Positions 1 to 4,651 of a DNA stretch of 5,073 nt are shown one piece after another. A model generated the notes under the pieces. That model ran no database searches and was not told the DNA's origin. It saw nothing but the letters and a program-made list of their open reading frames with translations. The translations under genes were made by a program, and so were the position numbers. The DNA lies in NCBI GenBank assembly GCA_913773825.1, contig CAJYHH010001099.1:1-5073 (forward strand), read 5' to 3'. This DNA comes from Candidatus Sericytochromatia bacterium (GTDB lineage Bacteria; Cyanobacteriota; Sericytochromatia; UBA7694). Numbering within the stretch: the first letter of the stretch is position 1; each line of letters opens with the position of its first letter.

Positions 1-40
1 AAACACGATAAGCAAAAAAAATAATTCCGATTAGGAATTT

Positions 41-81
41 AGCGCCGATGGCTTAAGTTTGATTAAGCCTCGGCGCTTTTT
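41..81 (+). terminator. Strong intrinsic terminator of an upstream + strand unit
   Basis: AGCGCCGA (41-48) pairs with TCGGCGCT (70-77), and GGCTTAA (50-56) pairs with TTAAGCC (63-69). One base (T49) is bulged and the loop is six bases (57-62). A run of five T (77-81) follows directly. This is a textbook Rho-independent terminator. It most likely ends a gene lying off the left edge, so the sigma-factor unit has its own promoter. No coding sequence can be recognised in bases 1-40. Confidence 0.9.
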
Positions 82-100
82 ACGTGCTGATAAAAAGGGC

Positions 101-128
101 TTGTTGCCAGTATTTTTCTGAATATAAC
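101..128 (+). promoter_or_regulatory. Candidate housekeeping (sigma-70-like) promoter
   Basis: TTGTTG (101-106) and TATAAC (123-128) are separated by 16 bases, just downstream of the terminator and about 125 bases upstream of the likely sigma-factor start. The match to the TTGACA/TATAAT consensus is moderate. It could give basal expression of the operon, with the ECF-type site at 193-218 adding autoregulated expression. Confidence 0.35.
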
Positions 129-192
129 TAGCTCAGAGACTGTTTTTATACAAGCTTGATGCCAACTTTGCAAAAAAGCCATAAAAACATTT

Positions 193-218
193 GGAACCTT
201 TGCGCCATGATCTGCGTC
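193..218 (+). promoter_or_regulatory. Candidate ECF-sigma promoter (autoregulatory)
   Basis: GGAACC (193-198) is followed, after exactly 16 bases, by CGTC (215-218). GGAAC-type -35 and CGTC/GTC-type -10 elements at this spacing are the classical signature of ECF sigma promoters. Transcription would begin near 225, leaving a leader of about 30 bases before the ATG at 255. The same pattern with identical spacing recurs at 2966-2991. ECF factors commonly transcribe their own operon. That this particular sigma factor uses the site is inference. Confidence 0.5.
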
Positions 219-254
219 ACACTATATATACAACGCAAGACAGGCTCGAAAGAA

Positions 255-866
255 ATGGTCAGTTCAACGGTGAAAGAGCAGCAGGAAACGCTGATTCTCC
301 GCTGCCAAAGCGGCGACAGACAAGCGTTTATGGAATTGGTTCAGACCCATCAAAACATGGTCTTTGCCATCCTGTATCGCCTGCTTAAGGATCGCGAAGA
401 AGTTGAGGATCTTGCCCAGGAAGTCTGGGTCAAGGTTTATCAGTCGATTCGCAAACTTAAGTCTCCTGGAGCATTTCGCTCCTGGCTGCATCGCATCGCC
501 CTTAACGCATTTCGCGACCGGATGCGCCAAAAAGGTAATCAGATTGCCTTTTCGCTGGATGATTCTTTCCAGATGGATAACGGCGACAGCATCCAGCTTG
601 AGCTTGAGGCTCCTGGCTTATTGCCAGAAGAAGAACTGCTCCAGGGCGAATGGCAAGAGCATCTTGAAGCCGCCATCATGGAGCTGTCGCCCTCACATCG
701 CGCGGTGATCGTCATGCGCGAAATTCAGGGTATGTCTTATGAAGAAATCGCCTACGCCATGGATATTTCTTTGGGCACGGTTAAATCCCGGATTGCCCGA
801 GCCCGCGAAAAACTGATTGTCAGATTGTCTGTTTATATGAAAGGAAAGGAGGAAGGCAAAAAATGA
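255..866 (+). CDS. ECF-family RNA polymerase sigma factor (RpoE/SigW type)
   Basis: This 203-residue protein directs RNA polymerase to stress-type promoters. Region sigma-2 spans about residues 23-92, with the core-binding and -10 recognition stretch DLAQEVWVKVY (52-62) and FRSWLHRIALNAFRDRMRQ (74-92). An acidic, variable linker covers about 100-133. Region sigma-4 spans about 134-190, with the helix-turn-helix MSYEEIAYAMDISLGTVKSR (160-179). There is no sigma-1 or sigma-3 domain, and the size is normal for the ECF group. The frame is open upstream to a TTG at 156, but the extra residues do not resemble the family. The ATG at 255 fits the domain boundary and lies downstream of the candidate ECF promoter. 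Its ribosome binding site is weak, and the GTG at 270 is an alternative. The stop overlaps the next start as ATGA, which indicates translational coupling to the anti-sigma candidate. The family call is firm; the exact ECF subgroup is unknown. Confidence 0.93.
   Translation: MVSSTVKEQQETLILRCQSGDRQAFMELVQTHQNMVFAILYRLLKDREEVEDLAQEVWVKVYQSIRKLKSPGAFRSWLHRIALNAFRDRMRQKGNQIAFSLDDSFQMDNGDSIQLELEAPGLLPEEELLQGEWQEHLEAAIMELSPSHRAVIVMREIQGMSYEEIAYAMDISLGTVKSRIARAREKLIVRLSVYMKGKEEGKK
846..853 (+). promoter_or_regulatory. Strong ribosome binding site for the anti-sigma gene
   Basis: AAAGGAGG sits inside the end of the sigma-factor gene, nine bases before the ATG at 863. It fixes that start and, with the 4-base ATGA overlap, supports coupled and efficient synthesis of the anti-sigma candidate. 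It is much better than the site in front of the sigma gene, so the downstream protein may be made in excess of the sigma factor. Confidence 0.8.
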
Positions 867-2476
867 GCGACGCACTTGACCCGACTCGTAAAGAAACGCT
901 TTCTTCCCATCTTGATCACGAAACCGAGACGCCTAACGCCGAAGCGCTTATGCAGGACAACTTCGCTGCCCAGCTTCATTATCGTAATCTCGAAACCGTC
1001 AGCCGCGCCACTCAGCAGGCTGGAGCGTCTATCCCGGCCATGCCAGACTTTCTGAGCCGCGTAATGGGCTCAATTGAAGACATCGAACAAGAAGATCCCA
1101 CCGAAGACTTTGAAGTGCTCTCCGCCTGGAGCGACGGTGAATGGGATTTTGCCCCTGACGAAATCACACTTCAGGCCGAAATGACCCGCCACCAGATTCA
1201 GACTCTGGGTTCGGCCCTGCGTGCTCTGCCCGCTCAGACTGCACCAGCTGATTTTATGAGCCGCGTGATGAACGCTGTGGCCCAAACTGAAACCCCAGAA
1301 CTCGAAACCCTTTCTGCTCTTTATGATGCTGAAAACACGTTTAGCGATGTTCGTTACCTAAGCGACGCTGAACTCTCCGCTGACAGCCAGCAGACTGTTC
1401 AAAGCTTCCGCACCCTCTCATCAGCGCTTAAGCGTCTGAGCACGCCAGCTGCTTCTGCTGATTTTACTCAGCGTGTCCTGGCTGCTCTGCCAGAAGCCGT
1501 TCTTAACTTCGACAATCTTTCAGCTCATCATGACTGTGAAGACAATTTTGAAGTTGAAAGCGCTCAGCCTCTGCTGTCTAGTTTTAGCGTTCTGTCTGCC
1601 GCCATGCAGGCTTTACCCAGCCCTCAAGATCCGGCTGATTTTGCGGCCCGCGTTATGCAGGCTGTTGATGCCGCTGAATTTGAAACTGTCTCTGCTCACT
1701 TTGATGCAGAAGCTGAATTTAGCGCTGAAGAGCTAAGCGCTGTTCAAACCCGTCAGCTTCAGCAGGTTCAGACCCTGTCTGCTGGTCTGGCCGCTCTGCC
1801 TGTTATTCAGGCCCCAGCTGACTTTGCCCAACGGGTCGTCAGCGCGATTGAAGCTGACTTTGCTCAAGTCTCAGCTCATTTTGACAAAGAAGAAACTCTG
1901 ACACTCTCTGAAGTTCAGCAGGCTCAGTTAAGCCAGCTTGAAGCCCTTTCACAAGGGATCGCAGCTCTGCCAGCGATCACAGCTCCGGCAGGTTTTGCCG
2001 AAGCCGTGATGCAGCGGATTGACGCTCTGCCGAGCTTTGAAGATCTTTCAGAAGCTTATGACGGAGAGTCTAAACTGGACCTGAATCAGGAACAGCTTCA
2101 GCCTCTGCGCGCGCTCTCGCGTGCCATGGCGGCCCTGCCTGTCCACCAGGCACCCGCTGACTTTGTGGCAAAGGTGATGCTCGCCACCGAGCAAAAACCG
2201 CAAAAAGCCCGTCTGTTTGCCCTGCCGAATCTGTTCCAGACTCGTCTGGGTCAGGTCGCGGCTGGATTTGCCATGTTTGGTATGTTGGTGATGGCTAATC
2301 AGATCCTGAATAGAACTGAAGCACCCGGTATCACTGCAGCAGTGCCTGTTGTTCAAGTCGAAAACGCTCCGGAAGATATGCTGTTTAGCAATCCCGAAGT
2401 TTCGACTGTTATGGATAACACAATGGAACTGGAAAATTCAACTGAAAACGATTATAATTCTTGGATAGGAGGGTAG
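863..2476 (+). CDS. Membrane-anchored anti-sigma factor candidate with seven RseA_N-like repeats
   Basis: This 537-residue protein probably holds the upstream ECF sigma factor at the inner membrane. Seven tandem units of about 55-68 residues fill residues 11-445. Each opens with a motif like LSAxxDxE (LSSHLDHE, LSAWSDGE, LSALYDAE, LSAHHDCE, VSAHFDAE, VSAHFDKE, LSEAYDGE) and closes like APADFxxRVMxAI. The E. coli RseA sigma-binding domain opens and ends the same way (LSALMDGE and RVMAAIE), so the units look like zinc-free anti-sigma domains. The HxxxCxxC zinc motif of ZAS anti-sigma factors is absent, and the only cysteine is Cys225. One transmembrane helix follows at about 466-482, flanked by Arg461 and Arg484. 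The basic patch at 445-461 favours the N-terminus inside. The outer tail (about 485-537) is acidic, with no Lys or Arg after residue 484. Overlap with the sigma gene supports the role. Known anti-sigma factors usually carry one such domain, so seven is odd. The repeats could instead act as a scaffold without binding sigma. Confidence 0.75.
   Translation: MSDALDPTRKETLSSHLDHETETPNAEALMQDNFAAQLHYRNLETVSRATQQAGASIPAMPDFLSRVMGSIEDIEQEDPTEDFEVLSAWSDGEWDFAPDEITLQAEMTRHQIQTLGSALRALPAQTAPADFMSRVMNAVAQTETPELETLSALYDAENTFSDVRYLSDAELSADSQQTVQSFRTLSSALKRLSTPAASADFTQRVLAALPEAVLNFDNLSAHHDCEDNFEVESAQPLLSSFSVLSAAMQALPSPQDPADFAARVMQAVDAAEFETVSAHFDAEAEFSAEELSAVQTRQLQQVQTLSAGLAALPVIQAPADFAQRVVSAIEADFAQVSAHFDKEETLTLSEVQQAQLSQLEALSQGIAALPAITAPAGFAEAVMQRIDALPSFEDLSEAYDGESKLDLNQEQLQPLRALSRAMAALPVHQAPADFVAKVMLATEQKPQKARLFALPNLFQTRLGQVAAGFAMFGMLVMANQILNRTEAPGITAAVPVVQVENAPEDMLFSNPEVSTVMDNTMELENSTENDYNSWIGG
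893..2197 (+). repeat. Seven tandem anti-sigma-domain-like coding repeats
   Basis: Approximate units are 893-1096, 1109-1291, 1301-1504, 1508-1675, 1679-1855, 1859-2035 and 2036-2197. They are aligned on the LSAxxDxE opening, a central TLSxALxALP segment and the PADFxxRVMxAI end. Units 4 to 7 are the most regular (about 54-59 residues). Unit 1 is the most diverged, and unit 3 carries an insertion after its opening motif. The DNA copies have drifted: the PADF codons differ between units. The array is therefore old and held by selection on the protein, rather than a fresh slippage product. Confidence 0.85.
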
Positions 2477-2485
2477 GTTAGAGGT

Positions 2486-2908
2486 ATGACAAACAAGCAT
2501 ATGTCCCGACTCGCGCTTAGCGCACTTTTTGTTCTGGGAGCAGCGTATACGTCCCCAGTTTTTGCTCAGACACAGCCTCAACAGCCTGCTGCAGCTCCTG
2601 CCGGTGCCATCGACTTCACCAAACTAAATCTCACTCCCGACCAGACAAAGAAGCTCAACCTGATGCGTCTGGAATTTAACAAAAAAGCGATCAAGCTTAA
2701 AGCTGACATTCAGCTCAAGCAGATCGAAATCCAGAAAGAGCTCATGAAGCCCGCAGCTAATCCCAGCCTGGTCCGCAAACTGATGCAGGACAAGCTGGCT
2801 CTGGAATCCCAACTCCAGAAAGCTTCACTGGAAAACTTCCTGGCTTTCAAAAAGATGTTGACCGCTGAGCAACTTGCTTTGCTGCCCCAGGCAATCACCA
2901 TCAAATAA
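2486..2908 (+). CDS. Exported Spy/CpxP-like (LTxxQ) periplasmic protein, copy 1
   Basis: This small 140-residue protein has a clear signal peptide (basic start, hydrophobic core about 9-20, likely cleavage after VFA at residue 27). A Gln/Pro/Ala-rich linker (28-42) and an all-helical domain follow. It carries the two motifs that define the Spy/CpxP/ZraP family, LTPDQ (49-53) and LTAEQ (125-129). Family members are periplasmic chaperones (Spy), stress-pathway inhibitors (CpxP) or metal sensors (CnrX, ZraP). The mature part has no His or Cys and is rich in Lys, so metal binding of the CnrX/ZraP kind is unlikely and a chaperone-like role is favoured. The gene starts nine bases after the anti-sigma stop, with AGGAGGG at 2467-2473, and so is probably co-transcribed with the sigma and anti-sigma genes. 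An in-frame ATG at 2501 has poorer ribosome-site spacing. Its helical core is shared with the gene at 3055. Confidence 0.82.
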   Translation: MTNKHMSRLALSALFVLGAAYTSPVFAQTQPQQPAAAPAGAIDFTKLNLTPDQTKKLNLMRLEFNKKAIKLKADIQLKQIEIQKELMKPAANPSLVRKLMQDKLALESQLQKASLENFLAFKKMLTAEQLALLPQAITIK

Positions 2909-2927
2909 AGCTTGTTCGCAAGCTTTA
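2906..2927 (+). other. Perfect hairpin overlapping the stop codon, TTCG loop
   Basis: TAAAGCTTG (2906-2914) and CAAGCTTTA (2919-2927) form a nine-pair perfect stem around a TTCG loop, starting on the TAA stop. No T-run follows, so it is probably not an intrinsic terminator. It could protect the 3' end of the upstream transcript or mark a processing site. The function is inferred from position only. Confidence 0.55.
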
Positions 2928-2958
2928 AGCTGCCAGAAAATCAGTCAAAATTTATTCT

Positions 2959-2990
2959 ACGAAACCGAACCTAATCAGGTTCGGTTTCGT
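2959..2990 (+). terminator. Long perfect hairpin, possible terminator or attenuator between the paralogues
   Basis: ACGAAACCGAACCT (2959-2972) pairs perfectly with AGGTTCGGTTTCGT (2977-2990) around the four-base loop AATC. The downstream sequence CTATTAAAC has only a poor T tract, so termination would be partial at best. The hairpin probably separates the sigma operon from the gene at 3055, and it overlaps the candidate ECF promoter at 2966-2991. An inverted repeat around a promoter could also be a protein-binding operator. Confidence 0.55.
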
Positions 2991-2991
2991 C
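2966..2991 (+). promoter_or_regulatory. Candidate ECF-sigma promoter for the second Spy-like gene
   Basis: CGAACC (2966-2971), 16 bases, then CGTC (2988-2991), continuing CGTCTA. This repeats the GAACC-N16-CGTC pattern found before the sigma gene. Transcription would begin near 2998, leaving about 55 bases of leader that include the ribosome binding site at 3041-3046. The -35 element lies in the left arm of the hairpin and the -10 at the end of the right arm, so some of the match may be shared with the palindrome. Use by the sigma factor encoded here is inference. Confidence 0.5.
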
Positions 2992-3054
2992 TATTAAACA
3001 AGACATCTCCCAAGCGCTGAGTGAAAGAGATTGAGTAGATAAAGGTAGACACAA

Positions 3055-3510
3055 ATGAAAAAAGCACTGGTTTATACATTCTGTTTTGTAGGTCTGACAC
3101 TGGCTGCCGCACTCCCAGCTGTAGCAACTGAAATCCCGGTTGGCTTAAGTGCCGCTGCAACAGCCAAACCGATCGACTGGACCAAAGTCTACGCCAATCT
3201 TAATCTCAGCACTGAGCAGGCTGAGCGCATCAATCAAATCCGCGATCTTTTTGACAAACAGGCTAAATTCCTCAAAGACCAGATTAAAGCCAAACAGGGT
3301 CAGATTCAAGGCCAGCTCAATGCCGGCGCCCCCAGCACATCCCGCCTAACAACCCTGATGAACGAAAAGCTCGCCTTAGAAAGCCAACTCCAAAAAGCAG
3401 CTCTCGACAGCTTTTTAGCGATTCAAAAAGTGCTGACTCCCCAACAGCTCGCCCAGCTGCGCGATCAGCTTAAAAAGAACAACATGCCCCAAAGCGGTGT
3501 TGTTCGCTAA
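3055..3510 (+). CDS. Exported Spy/CpxP-like (LTxxQ) periplasmic protein, copy 2
   Basis: This 151-residue paralogue of the protein at 2486 has a signal peptide (MKKA start, hydrophobic core about 4-20, likely cleavage after AVA at residue 24). The domain is helical, with LSTEQ (51-55) and LTPQQ (127-131). Both copies share KLALESQLQKA before the second motif (here residues 105-115), which supports tandem duplication. The mature protein has no His or Cys; the single Cys10 is in the signal peptide and no lipobox is present. AAAGGT at 3041-3046 is a suitable ribosome binding site nine bases before the ATG. The gene has its own candidate ECF promoter and is closed by a strong terminator. The likely role is a periplasmic chaperone, or a feedback sensor acting on the anti-sigma protein. 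The family call is good, the exact role unknown. Confidence 0.82.
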   Translation: MKKALVYTFCFVGLTLAAALPAVATEIPVGLSAAATAKPIDWTKVYANLNLSTEQAERINQIRDLFDKQAKFLKDQIKAKQGQIQGQLNAGAPSTSRLTTLMNEKLALESQLQKAALDSFLAIQKVLTPQQLAQLRDQLKKNNMPQSGVVR

Positions 3511-3528
3511 ACATTCAAGTCATTCATT

Positions 3529-3568
3529 AACCCGCCTTTGTCAATCATGGCAGAGGCGGGTTTTGTTT
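3529..3568 (+). terminator. Strong intrinsic terminator after the second Spy-like gene
   Basis: AACCCGCCT (3529-3537) pairs with AGGCGGGTT (3554-3562). The stem continues inward through 3538-3543 with 3548-3553, with two G-T pairs, to a four-base loop at 3544-3547. The tract TTTTGTTT (3561-3568) follows. This ends the envelope-stress cluster and separates it from the gene at 3686. Confidence 0.9.
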
Positions 3569-3639
3569 AAGCATCTCACAGTCTTAAAACCGATAACCCA
3601 AAACTCACCACCCACCACGGCCGGGCAAAGCCCTGCCTC

Positions 3640-3648
3640 TGCTATACT
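3640..3648 (+). promoter_or_regulatory. Extended -10 promoter for the gene at 3686
   Basis: TGCTATACT (3640-3648) fits the TGnTATAAT extended -10 element. No good -35 is seen 17 bases upstream, which is typical of extended -10 promoters. Transcription would begin near 3655, about 30 bases before the ATG at 3686. It lies after the terminator at 3529-3568 and so fits the start of a new transcription unit under the housekeeping sigma factor. Confidence 0.55.
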
Positions 3649-3685
3649 TGCCGTATATCGCCTCATGATAAGGAGAGTGACTTAT

Positions 3686-4579
3686 ATGGCTGGACTCAGA
3701 GATATTCTGCGCCGCGCCTTTGGGGGCCGTGCCCCTGAAGAAGCCTTAACTGACTTCAAAGAGCGCCTGCATGCACAAATCAACGATTTTAAAGACAGCC
3801 CTGAATCCCGTGCTCAGCTGCAGCGCATGTTGCAGTCTGTACTGGCACCCTTAAGCCAGTTTAACGCTTTTGTGGTGCGCCCTACTTTAGCTGACAACGA
3901 AAAAATGCGGGCCATGGCCCAGCGCTATGGGGTCAACAAAGTTGAGCTTAAGCGCGTGCTCAAAACCGCTCTGGAGCTTGAAGAAAAACTCAGAAACTAC
4001 TTTAACAACAATGATGAAGTGGATCAATTAGTGGTCACTCTGCGTAAAGTCGTCAATGTGCTGGACGAAGATATCGTCACGGGTTTTGTGGATGCCTTTG
4101 ACTATAATATCGACCTGGGTAAAATCGAAAAAGCCTACCTGGAATACCAGGACAAAATGCAAAAGGCCATGAATACTCAAGGTCTGAACCGTGATTTAAA
4201 CAATATGATTGGCACGGTAATGGGCAATCTTAAAAATGCCTTTAACAGCAATCAGATTCGCCCCAAAGGCAAAGCATCTGATCGCCAGGCTGATGTGCGG
4301 ATGATGGATCCTGAACTGCAAAACCTTTATAACCGCTATCGCGACGAAGGTTTTGAACATGACGAAGCGATGCGCGTCGTCGAAGAAAAACAAGATCTCG
4401 ATCAACTTCCGCATCAGTTTAAAGAAGCTTATCGCACCCTGCGACGCGAAGGCCGCTCTCACAAAGCCGCTTTAGAATATGCACAGGGACTGGCAGCAAA
4501 AGCCAAAGCGGAAGAAGCCACACAAGCAGCTGAAAACGCTGACGCACCTCAAGACAAACCTGAAGAGAATCAAAATTAG
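3686..4579 (+). CDS. Helical cytoplasmic protein of unknown function with a C-terminal 34-residue repeat
   Basis: I do not recognise a family for this 297-residue protein. It has no signal peptide and no membrane segment. It appears almost wholly alpha-helical, highly charged, and without any cysteine. The N-terminus (LRDILRRAFGG, 4-14) could form an amphipathic helix. The central part (about 85-180) has long heptad-like stretches. Residues 214-232 and 248-266 are two copies of a motif of the form Y-x3-R-x-EG-x2-H-x2-A. The tail (about 270-297) is a low-complexity Ala/Glu/Gln segment that is likely disordered. The frame is open upstream to 3497, but the ATG at 3686 has a good AGGAG (3671-3675) at proper spacing and an extended -10 promoter before it. 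The longer form would run back through the terminator. The AraC-like gene starts 72 bases downstream. Confidence 0.85.
   Translation: MAGLRDILRRAFGGRAPEEALTDFKERLHAQINDFKDSPESRAQLQRMLQSVLAPLSQFNAFVVRPTLADNEKMRAMAQRYGVNKVELKRVLKTALELEEKLRNYFNNNDEVDQLVVTLRKVVNVLDEDIVTGFVDAFDYNIDLGKIEKAYLEYQDKMQKAMNTQGLNRDLNNMIGTVMGNLKNAFNSNQIRPKGKASDRQADVRMMDPELQNLYNRYRDEGFEHDEAMRVVEEKQDLDQLPHQFKEAYRTLRREGRSHKAALEYAQGLAAKAKAEEATQAAENADAPQDKPEENQN
4325..4483 (+). repeat. Two-copy 34-residue coding repeat (YxxxRxEGxxHxxA)
   Basis: Unit A (4325-4381, residues 214-232) and unit B (4427-4483, residues 248-266) align without gaps at a 34-residue offset. Tyr, Arg, Glu-Gly, His and Ala are conserved at matching positions (Y215/Y249, R219/R253, E221/E255, G222/G256, H225/H259, A228/A262). 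The helix-turn-helix-like pattern suggests a small repeated helical hairpin. It could bind a protein or nucleic acid; nothing in the sequence decides this. Confidence 0.6.
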
Positions 4580-4587
4580 CTCTTAAC

Positions 4588-4620
4588 GGCCCAGAGACTT
4601 TAAAAATCTATCTCTGGGTC
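4588..4620 (+). other. Intergenic hairpin, weak terminator or leader structure
   Basis: CCCAGAGA (4590-4597) pairs with TCTCTGGG (4611-4618), extended by G4589-T4619 and G4588-C4620, around a 13-base loop. No real T-run follows (GATTTAAAG), so read-through into the gene at 4652 is likely. The hairpin may be a partial terminator. The loop is also complementary to the bases just downstream (4621-4629). Confidence 0.5.
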
Positions 4621-4651
4621 GATTTAAAGTTTCAGCCCGTGGAGAACAGTC

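Noticed and set aside
11..39. Small inverted repeat AATTCC/GGAATT (23-28 and 34-39) next to an A-run, which could read as a minus-strand terminator.
   Set aside because: The stem is only six AT-rich pairs and no minus-strand gene ends here. The A-run may be chance next to the strong + strand terminator.
1473..1736. 87-codon + strand open frame inside the repeat gene.
   Set aside because: It is an out-of-frame shadow of the anti-sigma repeats, with no ribosome site and a Leu-rich composition explained by the repeat codons.
893..2197. Possibility that the regular repeats are a CRISPR array or non-coding satellite.
   Set aside because: The unit length is about 160-200 bases, the copies differ at DNA level but keep a protein pattern in one long open frame, and there are no constant short repeats with unique spacers.
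2048..2356. 102-codon minus-strand open frame opposite the anti-sigma C-terminal part.
   Set aside because: It is antisense to a well-supported gene, with no ribosome site or recognisable domain.
863..2476. Zinc-binding (ZAS, zf-HC2) anti-sigma assignment.
   Set aside because: The HxxxCxxC motif is missing from every unit and the protein has just one cysteine, so the zinc-free RseA-like form fits better.
3497..3685. 63-codon upstream extension of the gene at 3686.
   Set aside because: It overlaps the end of the Spy-like gene and runs through a strong terminator. The ATG at 3686 has a good ribosome site and promoter.
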